Assembly (NCBI RefSeq): GCF_030867095.1
Contig: NC_081831.1
Location: 41,601,319 to 41,665,318, forward strand
DNA: 64,000 bases
Source: Alligator mississippiensis
Taxonomy: Eukaryota; Chordata; Crocodylia; Alligatoridae
Direction: 5' to 3'
Made by a program: the position numbers and the translations under genes. The notes beneath the pieces were generated by a model that saw only the letters and a list, made by a program, of their open reading frames with translations, ran no database searches and was not told where the DNA came from. Every line of letters starts with the position of its first letter. The stretch's first letter is position 1. Positions 23,830 through 35,570 of the stretch are shown here, piece by piece.

Positions 23830-25291
23830 ACACACCAGGAGCTATGGGAGTAGGTACAGAGTCAGGCCAACACCAAGGCAACACACTGACCACTGCAGAA
23901 TGTTGTGCTGCTTAGCTTTGCACTTGTTTGCTCCAGACCATCTTCTGGGTCCATCCTTCTCCCATAAGACATGCAGGAAACCCTGTTCAAGCAAATACCT
24001 AAGGGAGAAATTCATAGAAAATAAGCAAAAAAGGCACCCAACTCCTCAATTTGTTACGAGAAGGAAAGGGTTTCATTCTGATCTGCTGTAAGCCTCTGAC
24101 CCTGGCAAGATTTGCAGATGGATTTTGCAAAGCTGCAGCTGAACAATAAGCAAACCCTGATCCCCCGCCATCTCATCCCCCCTCTGCTCGCCATGGCCCA
24201 GGAGGTACCTTCCTGTGGCACTTTCTTGACTCATGCCCACTGTGCAATCTCTGCTGTACTGCTCAGCTGTTCACCACTGGTGCTGCTCCCACCTACTCCT
24301 GTAAGTACTCCAAAGCCTTGTGCATTTTCCTCCATGTGCCAGTTTGCCCCTCTGAGATTTCCCCTTATTGGTTGCTGCATTCCCTGTCCTGAGCTGGCCT
24401 ATCCTGATCGCCTGAGTGCCATGTCACTATCCCATGTGCAAAGGCTGCTGCTGGCTCTCAGCCTCTCTTACTTTTCGGGGCTGCTTTTCAGAGATGGAAA
24501 TTTCAGGCACTGCCTATGTGACTTTGAATGGCAAAAAGACACTTGTGCTCAGCTTCTAGATGCTACTTTGTAGCTATATCAGAAGACAGCCTCAACCCTG
24601 TGGCATAAAATAGGCTGTGGGCACCTAGGAATCACAGGGATCATGCAAAGACTTCATAGCCAAGGGTACATTAGACATGCCTATGGCACACAACTGGAGT
24701 AACCAAGACCAATGTTAGTCCATAGGCTTCTGGGCTGGGGAACAGCTGACACAGCAGATCAACAAAGAAATACTGGGGAAATCTGCAACAAAATGGGATG
24801 CAGAACTGGGGAGGAAAAGAGGTTTTTGGGGCTTGTTAACTCCTTGGGCTGTTGCTGGCCAAGTCTGCCATTAGTTGCCACAGAAAGAGTCAGCTAGCCA
24901 TGCCTCATCTGTGTGCTTTGGTGGGAACTCAAGGTAGGACAGGGAAGGATGGAAGCAACCAGGCTGGAGGATAAGTACTGACCTGTAGCAACACCCCTGA
25001 TGTGTATCCACAAGGCAGCCTGCTGGTCTATCATGGACTTCGCACTGTAGGGGGAAAGTGGGCTTAGGGAAAGAAAGGATCACTGAGGGTCAAAGAAAGG
25101 GAATGAATGAAGGAACCAGAGCCTCAAGCAGCAGGTGCGGGCAGGGCTGTGAACACCATAGACCTCTCCTCTTACACTGCTAAGAAATGGGTGCATGGGT
25201 TGATGCTGAGTTTGTTTTTTTTCATGTCAAGTGAACTGCTAGATGTCAGGTAGCCTGCCCCCTCTGACCTTGGGGCCAGCTAGCCCTACTA
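23830..25291. other. Intergenic, no gene recognised
   Basis: About 1.5 kb without a recognisable exon, RNA gene or named repeat. Confidence 0.5.
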
Positions 25292-25299
25292 ACTTAAAG

Positions 25300-25720
25300 C
25301 AAAGGTGTCAAACTCATCTCAGGCCCTGGGCCACATCCAGATCTCAGGGGCTGCTCCTGGGCCAGGTCTGTGGGGCCACATTTTGGTAGCAGTGTGGGTC
25401 TGGGACCAGGTGGCTGTACAGAGCCACATGTGGATAATGTGAAGTTGGGGTCCTGAGTTGACAAGGAGCCAGGCGTGTGTGGCCGTGCAGAATTCTGAAT
25501 GGGCAGTGGCACAGAGCCAGGGACGTGTGGCTACACAGAGCTATGTTAGGGAAGTGGCACAGAGCTAGGGTGATACTGCCAATAGTCATGTCCATTGGGG
25601 TCTGAGGACCCCATATTCTGCTCTGCTGAACTTCCAAAAGCCCACCAGACTACTATTGAGCCAGATGGAATGGTTCCATGGGCTGGAACTGGCCCACAAG
25701 CTGTATGTTTGACATCCCTA
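25300..25720. mobile_element. Short non-autonomous hAT element
   Basis: 421 bp. The left end CAAAGGTGTCAAACTCA and inverse right end TAGGGATGTCAAACATA are hAT-type terminal inverted repeats (consensus near CAGGGGTGTCAAACTCA). The flanks are ACTTAAAG (25292-25299) and ACTTAGAG (25721-25728), a 7/8 match at the 8-bp length typical of hAT. No transposase is present. Related ends occur at 39055-39102 and 45524-45674. Confidence 0.8.
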
Positions 25721-25876
25721 ACTTAGAGCCAGCTAGGAAGGGAGCAAATGGCTCCACCTTGTAGGCAATGGACTCTGGCAGCAGGGTTAGGGGTGGCCCA
25801 CAACCTTCTCCATAGAACATAGCTTCTCCATAAGCACAAATACAAGGTGCTGAAGAAGGAATCACCAGCATGCTTA

Positions 25877-26587
25877 CAGGCTGGGGGAGGACCTTCTCAG
25901 CAGCAGAAAGCAATCTTGGAGTCACTGTTGACTCCAAGAGGAACATGAGTCGTCACTGTGATGAAGTGATCAGTAAGACTAACCGCACTTTATCATGCAT
26001 TAGCGGGTACATGACAAACAGACCCAAGGAGGTGATACTTCCCCTTTATGCAGCATTGGTCAGGCCACAGTTGGGGTACTGCATCCAGTTTTGGGCACCA
26101 CACTTCAAAAGGGATGTGGACAACCTTGAGAGGGTTCAGAAGAGGGCCACTCGTATGGTCAGGGGCCTGCAGGCAAAGCCCTATGAGGAGAGATTGAGGA
26201 CCCTGGATCTCTTCGGGCTCCTCAAGAGAAGGCTGAGAGGTGATCTTGTGGCCACCTACAAATACATCAGGGTGGGACAGCAAGGAATAGGAGATGCTCC
26301 TCAGAGCACCCCTCTGAGTAACTAGGAACAACGGCCGCAAACTGACGGACAGTAGATTTAGGTTAGACATCAGGAAGAACCTCTTTACGGTAAGGGTTGC
26401 CAGAATCTGGAATGGGTTTTTAAGGGAGGTGGTGCTCTCCCCTACCTTGGAGGTCTTTAAGAGGAGGCTAGACATGCATCTGGCTGGATTTCTCTGACCC
26501 CAGCACTGTTTCCTGCCCAGGGCAGGGGCTTGGATTTGATGATCTATTAAAGTCCCTTCCGACCCAAACTTCTATGAATCTATGACA
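25877..26587 (+). mobile_element. CR1 LINE 3' fragment
   Basis: About 0.7 kb of the C-terminal region and 3' UTR. It reads NLGVTVDSKRNMSRHCDEVI, then LVRPQLGYCIQFWAPHFKRD and KRRLRGDLVATYKYI, with one frame break before the last block. It ends CTTCTATGAATCTATGACAC. Confidence 0.95.
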
Positions 26588-29262
26588 CTATGCCCACCTT
26601 TCATGATGAATGCAAGGTGGGCATAGTGGTATGCAAGCTGGGCCCTGGTAGAAACTTTGGGCATATAGCAGAGTCCTTGCAGCCTGGTGCAACAGGCCAG
26701 CAGATGCCATGCCAGCAAGCAGCGTTTCTGCTGTAGAAGGAACCCCTGCCCCAGGCCAGCACTCTGAGGGAATGTGCATACTGCTGTCACTGCTGGAACA
26801 GTTTCTCAGGTGAACACACCTGAGCTGGCCTTGAATTGGTAAGCTGGGCATTCCAGTACAGCAGAAATGCTCAAGCTCCCAGTCAGCAGGACCCGAGCCA
26901 GCTGGTTCAGAGCTGGCTCAAAAATGACCACAGGAGCCAGCAGTCAAATGTAAATATACCCTCAGTTCACCCTGTTCCCAGGTCAGTTACAGGAAGTGTC
27001 CCATATGCTCCCACTGACACAAATTACAGCGCTAAGGGAGCAGGCAGCATTATCTCTATCTCTATTGTATAGATGCAGATGGAGAAAGAGATTGTGACCA
27101 AGATTCTCACTGTCCACTAACTGCCATACTGGAGACTCTTTTGCCATCCATGGGAGTCACATCATAAAATCCCTCCAGAAATGAACCCCCACTGTCCCAA
27201 ATTTTCTATTAATCTCCAAATTAATCTATTAATTTCTGGGCTATGTGGCTTGCTCAAGGTCACAGAGCAACTCAGTGACAGAGCTTGGACTAGAACTGGG
27301 GTCTACTCAGCTTCTTGTCTCCTTTCTTAGTCACTCAGCTGACTTGGCTCCCTCTCCCACATTCTTGGTAACCAGGGTCTACCTACAACAGGGAAGTGTC
27401 CGCCTGAGGGGAGCTTATCTATCTGGTAGAGTCAGTGATTCTCACTCATTCAGCAGTCAGTCGTAGAGCCCCAGGTGTCAATAGACATTACAGCAACCCC
27501 TGCTGTATGACTGGTATCTGCCCTGCCACTGAAACTGGAATTTAATAGCTTTGCAATGGTTAATTCCAAGATGACACCATTCCCTTTCAGGCCTGTCTAA
27601 TCCCTCTCCCATGTGTCTGCTCCATTTCCAAGGAACAGTCAGGGAGGAATTCTAAACACAGCCCCTTTCTTTCCCTGGAAAGACAGCCCAAGGCTTGGTA
27701 CCAGGAGGCTGGAGCATGCTATGGTCCAAGAACTGATAGCTGCAGTGAGCTCTCTGACTCCCAAACATGGCTTCAGTTTCACTGAGGAAATCTCATCCTA
27801 GCAGATGGGCTTACTCTGAAGCCACTGGATTTTTACAGAAGAGAAGTGATTTCCCCAAGGCATCATGGAAAGATCCCATCTGTGCCGTCTCAGATGACTG
27901 TAAGTTTTGAGCAGGAACATGTGGTCTCTCAGGTAGGGAGGTAATATTCATTCCCAGGAAACCAAAAGTTTTCCCTTGGGACTGCCTCACATTCTGGACT
28001 CTAAGCTATACAGCAAGAGGTTCCCCCAGGCCTTTTATAGAAGTCACAAGGCATGGCAGAATCTTAAAAGATAATATGGAACAGGAGAGAATGCAAGAGA
28101 ACTCACCTGTGCTGAGGCAGGCAGGTGTTGAAGGGTCAGGGAAACATTTACAAAAGCTCAGAGGCCCATGTTCAGCTCTGCTGCGTGTTTCAGGAGCAGC
28201 GGGAGTGCCTGTCCTCAGTGAGGGGCAGATGAAATACTGGGTCCATTCCTACAAATAAAGCAAAAGGACCAGCTGGTGTGGGATCAGTCTTGCCTCTATC
28301 AAGCACTGCAGTGCTGAGAGGCAGGGCTGAGCAACCACAGGCACCAGTGAAGACTCAGAAATGCAGCTTGGGGTTGGGAGCAGCATGAAAAAACCCAGGT
28401 TAAGATGAACACAGCAACCTGAGATGTCCTCTCAGTTTAGACGATAGAATATTTCAGCGTCAGGGGACAAGCATGTAATTATGTCAACTGAGCTGATATG
28501 ACAGGGTTCACAGGGGCAGCGTACTACCATTCTCATTTATGCTGTTCCCAGCAGGAGCCAATCTCCAGGAAGAAACTTCCCCCAAGGAGGATTGCAGTCC
28601 TTGGTCCAGTCATGGCTCAATCTAAGACCCAAGGTAGACCCATCCCAGAGGGTTTTAACTTGTGAGCAAGGACACAGGGTCCCTCACTGATGACAAAGGG
28701 CTTTGTACCCTGATAGTACTACATCTCACTTCCATGTATTCACACAAACTGGCCTGGCCTGACCTGGGCTAAAGACAGTCAGCAAGTTGTTCACTAGGCA
28801 AGCACTTTGGTATGATCATCACTGTATGCAGATGCACAGCATTAATGATGGTGAAAGGAGACACCTGGAAGGTGGCATGTTGAAGCACAGGATAAGTAGA
28901 GATTGGGATCCATGCAGGAGGCATTGTAAGCCACAGGCAACTCCTTCTATCCCACCAGAGGGAGGATGGAAAGAGCAGGGTGAACAAGTGTGCGGAGATG
29001 ACCCAGTAATCAGGCACTAAGTAAACAGAGAGCAACAGAGTGAATCTTCTCTTCATCCTCGCTTTCCGAGATGTGGGTGTGTTGCTCTGTGTCCTTGCAA
29101 CAATGGAAGAGATGACATCTTGGCTCCCTTGACAGAATTCTTGATGTGGGTGTTTTCTTTAAAGCCCATATAGAAAGATTGCAGAGGTGAAAGGGCATTT
29201 GGCTTTTCTCAAGAGTCTCTGGTCAATATTTAATCTGATATGGATTATTTTCTGTCTTCCAG
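26588..29262. other. Region upstream of the CLDN2 coding exon
   Basis: No exon could be assigned. About 27236-27330 contains CTTGCTCAAGGTCACAGAGC followed by AGAGCTTGGACTAGAACTGG, the antisense core of a MIR-type SINE. CLDN2 has non-coding 5' exons in mammals, so one may lie here or farther left, but nothing in the sequence alone identifies it. Confidence 0.5.
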
Positions 29263-29501
29263 GTAATTTCTCCTCCCCTTCACCCCCCCACCCCACACAC
29301 ACACACACACCCACTCAATGCTAGCATACAAGGGGCAAGGAGGAGCTCAGACTCAGATGACAAGAGAGAAGTCCAGACCACTGAGCTGTTCTCCACGGCA
29401 TGGGAAGATAGAAAGACGAGAAAGGCGCTTGATGTGAAGAGCAAGGAAGCCAGCAATACCAGGAAGAAGCACTCAGACAGCAAGGCAGCAAGTGACTGAA
29501 A
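29263..29501 (+). other. CLDN2: CLDN2 5' UTR part of the coding exon
   Basis: A strong acceptor, TTTTCTGTCTTCCAG, ends at 29262, and no other good acceptor was seen before the ATG. This implies an upstream non-coding exon. The UTR contains a short (CA)n tract at 29293-29310. Confidence 0.6.
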
Positions 29502-30299
29502 ATGGTCTCAGTTGGGCTGCAGCTCATGGGTTACACCCTGGGGTTACTAGGGACAATAGGCACCTTGACAGCCACACTCATGCCCAACTGGAAGAACAGC
29601 TCCTATATCGGCTCTAGCATCGTGACAGCGGTGGGCTTCACCAGGGGGCTTTGGATGGAGTGTGCCATCCAAAGCACTGGTATCACCCAGTGTGATATCT
29701 ACAATTCCCTACTGGACCTGCCTTCTGACCTCCGGGCTGCCCAGGCTATGATGGCGACCTCTGCTGCTGTTTCTACCCTGGCCTGCATCATCAGTGTGGT
29801 AGGGATGAGATGCACCATCTTTGCTCAGGGCTCCCCAGCCAAGGACAGGGTGGCAGTGATAGGTGGGGTAATCTTTGTCCTGGGGGGACTACTGTGTTTC
29901 ATCCCTGTTGTGTGGAATATCCATGTGGTGCTGCGTGATTTCTACAATCCCATGATCCCTGACAGCATGAAGTATGAGATCGGGGAGGCATTGTACCTGG
30001 GCATCATGTCCGCCTTGGTGTCCCTCATTGGTGGCTTCATACTCTGCGCCTCCTGCCCACCCCGGAACCAGCAACTGGACTTTCAAAGCATCTACCAATC
30101 CAGACCCCTAGCTGCCAAGAGCCCCCGGCCCTCCATCAGCCATACACTAAAGAGCCCCCGGCCCTCCATCAGCCATACACTAAAGAGCCCCCGGCCCTCC
30201 ATCAGCCATACACTAAAGAGCCACCGGCCGTCCATCAGCCACACACTAAAGACTAATAAGAGTGAGTTCAACTCCTACAACCTGACAGGGTATGTCTAG
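29502..30299 (+). CDS. CLDN2: Claudin-2, with expanded C-terminal tail
   Basis: Single coding exon, 265 residues (mammals 230). Claudin-2 forms paracellular cation and water pores in tight junctions of leaky epithelia such as kidney proximal tubule and gut. Four membrane segments are visible (about 8-27, 82-100, 116-136, 163-183). Loop 1 has the family signature W30, G49-L50-W51, C54 and C64, and D65, which lines the pore and gives cation selectivity in mammalian claudin-2. Stretches such as GLWMECAIQSTGITQCDIY and GEALYLGI are nearly identical to claudin-2, not to other claudins. The tail ends TGYV, a PDZ ligand for ZO proteins, preceded by the conserved KSEFNSYNL. The extra length comes from four 11-residue repeats of KSPRPSISHTL at about residues 206-249. 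Start chosen by alignment to the family N-terminus. Confidence 0.98.
   Translation: MVSVGLQLMGYTLGLLGTIGTLTATLMPNWKNSSYIGSSIVTAVGFTRGLWMECAIQSTGITQCDIYNSLLDLPSDLRAAQAMMATSAAVSTLACIISVVGMRCTIFAQGSPAKDRVAVIGGVIFVLGGLLCFIPVVWNIHVVLRDFYNPMIPDSMKYEIGEALYLGIMSALVSLIGGFILCASCPPRNQQLDFQSIYQSRPLAAKSPRPSISHTLKSPRPSISHTLKSPRPSISHTLKSHRPSISHTLKTNKSEFNSYNLTGYV
30117..30248 (+). repeat. CLDN2: Coding 33-bp minisatellite in CLDN2, four units
   Basis: Units at 30117-30149, 30150-30182, 30183-30215 and 30216-30248. The first three are identical in sequence and the fourth differs at three bases (one gives Ser/Pro to Ser/His). Each codes KSPRPSISHTL in frame. Identical units imply very recent expansion or ongoing homogenisation. 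Confidence 0.98.
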
Positions 30300-31057
30300 G
30301 CACAGCAAGGCCCAGTCAATTCCCCCACATCAAGTCCAACGCTATCCTAGCAGCTGGCTGGGACCTCTACTGCTTTGGGGGCTACCTGGACTGAACTGTG
30401 GCAGGCGAGGGGATGCCTTGCCTCTCAAGCTTCTCATGGACACCTTCTCATTTAAATCCTGATGTTCTCTGAGGCTCCTACATGGGACTTACGGCTTCTT
30501 GGGAGACCAGTCATTGGTCCCACACACAGACTAGTCTGGCTTGGGCCCACATAGCCCTGTTGCATGAGATGGGTTTCCTTGAGCTGCCAGCGGTGAGTAC
30601 AGCCCAAACCCAACAGCCTCAAAAGACTAATCTCCCTTGGGAACTCCACTCTGCCTCCTGAGCCTTGCTACTAGGAAGAGCAGCCTCCAGGATGGCCAGC
30701 CCCACCAAGTCAGCCAATATCATGGAGGACAGACCTGGCAGGGAACTGACTGGCAGCTGGTGGGGTAATCCCAGCTGCTGTGAGAGTTCACTGAACTGAG
30801 AGTACTGGAAACAGGACATGGGAGGATGTTTCCAACCTCCTGAGACTGGAGGAGGACTGTGGCAGCTGTGAAAGAACAGGGGCTGGAGGAGCTTTTGAGC
30901 AGGGTGGTGATGGTGGGGCTCACTTTTTGGGACACAGGGTGAAGCATTTGCAGTGTCACGGTGGTCTGACAGAGGAGGCAGCTCTCTGGGAGCAGCCTGG
31001 GTGCTGAATCCTGCTGTGGGTCAAAAGTGATGAGTTGCTGATTTCAGACAGCATTGC

Positions 31058-31063
31058 AATAAA
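31058..31063 (+). terminator. CLDN2: CLDN2 poly(A) signal (AATAAA)
   Basis: Canonical signal 759 nt after the stop, followed within 30 nt by a GT-rich stretch (TTGTGCTGTGCC), as expected for cleavage. Confidence 0.75.
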
Positions 31064-31654
31064 TCTGAGCATTCACTATTGTGCTGTGCCTGAGCTTTCT
31101 TCCCACAGTGAAAGGCCTTTCCACTTAGTCCCAAGCCCACCCTGGGCCATCCTGTGCCCCTTACACCTGCCTGTCAGCTGCCAAGCCCCAGGGCAGGCTC
31201 ACAGTCATATTTCAAAGGGATGGGGAACCCGCTGTGAGACCCTACCACATTGAAGTGCCTGGCTTTGAGAGCCAAATCCTTATGGGGTCAGGACTCCAGG
31301 TCCCCTTCCTGATGGATAGAGAACAAAAATCCCTAAGAGAATGATGGCAGCTCAATCACAGACTAATCCTGGTCCCACTCAAACCACTATGCTCCTGATT
31401 CAAGAGCAACACACTGTAATCCTCCCCCAGGGTCCTCGGGCCAGAGTGACCAGAGCCCAGACAAACAAGCCTGCATTAAGCTTTCATCTAGGCTGCTCAG
31501 TTGCCTGTACCCATATCCTAGCTGCTTCCTTGGGAAGCTCACCCAAGCTGAAGCCTGTGCTGGTGTGGGCGATCCCAGAGCTGGCTGGAGGTACAAACGT
31601 ATACATGCATAGAGGCCTGCTGATGAAGATGTACAGGAGGAGCAGAAGGCAGCA
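31064..31654. other. Intergenic, nothing recognised
   Basis: No exon or named repeat seen just downstream of CLDN2. Confidence 0.5.
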
Positions 31655-31825
31655 GGATCCAGTGGGCAGAGTATGGGCCGGGGAGCTAGGAGCAGCAGAG
31701 CTTGAGCACAGCTCTGCCACTGACCTATTTGAATGACCTCAAGTCAATCACTTCTTCCTGTGCCTCAGTTATGCTGTCTCTACAATGAGGCTAATGCTCT
31801 TCATGTAAAGTGCCCTGAGATCCTA
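31655..31825 (+). repeat. MIR-type (CORE) SINE
   Basis: Contains GCTCTGCCACTGACCTATTT, then a GACCTCAAGTCAATCACTTC block, TGTGCCTCAGTTATG and AAAGTGCCCTGAGATC, in the order of the MIR consensus on the plus strand. Confidence 0.7.
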
Positions 31826-33555
31826 GAGTAACATGGACTTTTTACAGACATCGGGTGTGATAACTGAGGTCCCTGGGATTCCTACATTCTTAGCAAGAGA
31901 GTCTCCCAATTCCCCAGCCCACAGGTGCAGAGAGTCCTGTGTGAGGGTGGGGACAGAGACATCCTTGTCTTGCAGGGACTCTTTCTGGATGGACTGGTCA
32001 GCCCCACAGGCCTTCCTTTCAGGTCTGAGCAGCACTGGAAGGCATTAGCTATAATCCCACACTTAGCAAGTCCCTGTGGAGATGAAGGCCATAGTGGCTG
32101 AGCCAGGCATGCTGAAAGGGCAGCGTGACTCCAAGCTGCTGCAGCATGCAATGGCAGTAAATGCCCTGTCTCCCAAGCTAAGTTAGAGTTGTGCTCCTGG
32201 ATTCCCCTCACACAGTGAAATGCCCCCTGGCACCTTCCAAGCTCTGACTCTGCTATCGCTTTTCCTGGGCTGTTTCTCAGGCCCACTGGATACAAAAAGC
32301 ATGTGCAGCTTTCTCCAGCACAGGACCTGGGCCTCACATGGTGGCAGCTGAGTTAGTTGCCTTCTGCTCTCATTGTCCTGTGGAGGCAAAAAGGCTCTCA
32401 CAGTGAGACGTTCCCCATGGGCTCTTGCTGCTGCAGGGAGAGGTGGTTGTCCACCAATGGCAGCCTAATTGGGAGGCAGGACCACAAACTGTGGCATGCT
32501 TTGTTCGGAGCTAAACCTTCCCCAGCTCCTACTGGAAGCCAAATCAGACAGCGCTGAGGTGACAAAGGTGCCCACCCTCACAGTGAGCATGATAAAGAGA
32601 TTCCCTCTCAGGGGGCTGGAGGAGACATTCCCAGAAAGACAAGCTGACACACCAGCCCTGCCCACTGACATAAACCCAATTGGCCACTGGCTCCATCCCC
32701 AAAGCAATTCCTGCTGCAACCTCCTCCTCCTGGGATGTCCTAGAGCAAGGCCTGACTCTCCTATCCCAGGTCAAACACACAGGCCCTTCTGCAGAGTGGG
32801 ATAGCAATTACCTGGCTGTGCCCAGCTCTAGGTGTCTCATATGTTTCAGTTTCTCTCTCCACGCTGTGTCATTGCACCCACTTGCGTAGGCACCTGTGTA
32901 TGCTGATTTGTGTCACCTACTTTGGCCTGTGGCATGTTCTGTGCCATTGTCAATCACGGTGCTGCTCCCTAAGCCTGCTTCTCCCATACTGGAGCAACTT
33001 GCAGCAATGGGGAGGAGATAGGTGGGAGAGAACAAGCAGGCTGACAGACCCCTGCAGCAATCTGCATCCCAAGATGCTCTGGTATCAGGGAGAGAGCATT
33101 ACACACTGTGAGCAGCCTTGGGTGCTCTCCCCATAGCTTAAGGGACCCAGCTCCCCTCCTTTGCTGAAGGTAAGATGAATCACCCCTCTGTTCTCTGGCT
33201 TGGACAAGCCCTGCTTTCCTGGAACGACCTTCTCCTTGGTTCTTACAGACTAGTCTTCTCCGGATAGGAACGGTCTCTTGTCATGTGCCGCCATTGTGCA
33301 ATGAGGTTCGAATTTTGGCTGGAGCCTCTCCATGCTGAGGCACTGCACTCAAGACATGGCACAGCGCTGTGGGGGCTCCTTGCATGGATAGGATGAAGCA
33401 GAGGCCTGATGTATTTTTTCCTTCCCCCTCAAGTGACAAGTCTTTGGGTGTTCTGAGCCCCAGCATTTCACTGTGCTCATTTCAGCACTCCCTCCTTCCC
33501 CAGATGGAACAAGGGGAGACCACCCCAAGTCACCAGCCAGGCCTCTGAAAGCCTT
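31826..33555. other. Intergenic, no gene recognised
   Basis: About 1.7 kb without a recognisable exon or named repeat. Confidence 0.5.
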
Positions 33556-33790
33556 TAGTTGAGTATCCAGGCCAGGGGGCTGGGAGTCAGAACATCTGGG
33601 TTCCAAACCCAGAGCTGATTTAATGCACCACACGGTCTGAGACAGTTCCTCATTTCTCCACACCTCAGTTTTCCCACCTGTAGTATAGGAATAGTCTCAT
33701 CCCTCACAGGGAAGCTGCAACGCTTAAATACACTGATATTTGCCAACTACTCTGAATCCTTCAATGGCAAATGCTGCAGGTGTGCATAGG
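33556..33790 (+). repeat. MIR-type (CORE) SINE
   Basis: Reads CTGGGAGTCAGAACATCTGG, TTCCAAACCCAGAGCTG, a CTCAGTTTTCCCACCTGTAG block and a diverged 3' part. This is a MIR-like tRNA-derived SINE on the plus strand. Confidence 0.7.
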
Positions 33791-34059
33791 ACACAGGTTT
33801 AAGCAGGCTCAGTGCATTGGTTCCAAGATAGCTCCTTGATGAGAGAGAATCCCAGGGTAGCAAAGCCGTAGGCATAGCCCTCAGCAGACGTGATATTACA
33901 TAATCACAGTCCCAGGGTGGGGGTTAACTCTGGGAGGCCCAGAGCAAAGGTTCTTATCAGACCCCTACCAATACCACGGCTGCTAATGCAACAGGGGCCT
34001 TTCAGTGTCTTAGGGCTGTCCCTACTTGGCCTGCTCCCTTGCTGGCTGTCTCTTCCCTA

Positions 34060-34285
34060 CCAGGACAGAACGGGACTGAGCAGAGTGCTGCTCTGAGGAT
34101 CACGATTAGAAGGAGCCTCTGTTGCCCATGCAGTACCATGCATAGTCATCAGCCTCCCAGAGGCAGGCAGAAACCCAACCATCTAGTTTAAATGGCTGGA
34201 AGAGATCGAACAATCTCTATGAGAGTGAGGACTGGATGGCTTGGCCCTGGAGGCACCTGAAAGATCAGCTGTGATGCCCACTCAC
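34060..34285 (+). repeat. Copy 1 of a 220-bp direct repeat
   Basis: Matches 35354-35570 in the same orientation: both contain ACAGAACGGGACTGAGCAG or ACAGAATGGGACTGAGCAG, a CAGCC.CCC...GGCAGAC/GGCAGAA block, TCTAGTTTAAAT, CTGGAAGAGA, GAGTGAGG.CTGGA and GATCAGCTGTG. Confidence 0.8.
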
Positions 34286-35353
34286 CACAGCCCAGGCCAA
34301 TGGAGGAGGGCTTCCTGAATGTGGGTAAACATCACAGCACTGCTGTTCATTCCTGGCATTTCTGTATTCCCAGGCCTGGGAAGATCCCAATCCCTCCACT
34401 GGAGGGGAGGGGCACAGACATGGGCCATGATCTCATTACGCTACACATGTCATCTTAAAACCCAAGTGCCTGGGAGGTGGCCTTTCTTTTTCCCATTTTA
34501 CACATGGAAAAACAATACTTAATTCCATCGTCCTCAGAGCCAGCAAGATGTCCCTGGGGCTTGTTTGAAACTCCAGAGTCTCTGGCTCCCAGTCCTGTGC
34601 TCCAGCCCTGACACTGTAACCCTCCATCTTGGGCATTCACAACCTGATCACAGTCAGTGATTAAATGTTTTCCTCACACACTTCCTGCCCTACAGCATGC
34701 TCTGTACTACAGGGGCTGCTTTCTTTTGCTGTCCCAATGTGGCACCATGGTCCCATTGCTCTGGGTCCTGGGAAATAGGATAAGAGTGCCTCCACATTGC
34801 AAGCTGTTGAGGGACATGGAGCTGGGCACAGCCACGCACAGGAGGAGGTCAGAGATGAAGGATCTTGCTGACGTGCATGTGCTGACTCTGCTGGGTTTTA
34901 TTAGAGACATCAATCAAAAAGTGAGGAATAAAATAATTAAGCCTGGCAGCATGGGTCCTGGCTGGACCTGTCTCATGGCAGCAGCAGGACTGGCTGCAAA
35001 GAGCTCCTTTCAAAGAAGCAGCCAGTCCCTAAGGTGGAAGATGCCCAAGGATAAATGACACTCAGGTGGCAGCTGTGGTGAGGTCTCTGTTGCAGCATTC
35101 TTTATCCAAGCCACAGCTGACTGGGAGTTTCTAGTGAAACTATTTTACGATTTTTCACACTGCAAAGCACCAGTGGGTTGGCATGGATCTGTGCTGGAAA
35201 TCCTCCTGGGGGGGCGAGGTGGGGGCAGCAGAGGGAGAGGGATGGCCACAGTGCTCCATAATTGCCATTAGCCCAGCTGTGAGGGTGCTCCCATGAGGCT
35301 AGGGAGATGCAGGTCCAAGTGTCTACTGTGAATAACTTAGTGGACATCTCAGA

Positions 35354-35570
35354 CTTAACAGGACAGAATGGGACTGAGCAGGGACCTGCTCTAAGAATCA
35401 GGGTTGGAAACAGCTTGTGTGACGTGACACCATGTTCACAATCATCAGCCCCCCTGGGGGCAGACAAGAACTCACCCTTCTAGTTTAAATCACTGGAAGA
35501 GACCAAATGAGCTCTGTGGGAGTGAGGGCTGGACAGTTTGACCCTGGAGATACTTGAAGGATCAGCTGTG
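35354..35570 (+). repeat. Copy 2 of a 220-bp direct repeat
   Basis: Second copy, about 1.3 kb to the right of the first. The two differ at many positions, so it is either an old local duplication or two insertions of an unnamed repeat. Confidence 0.8.
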
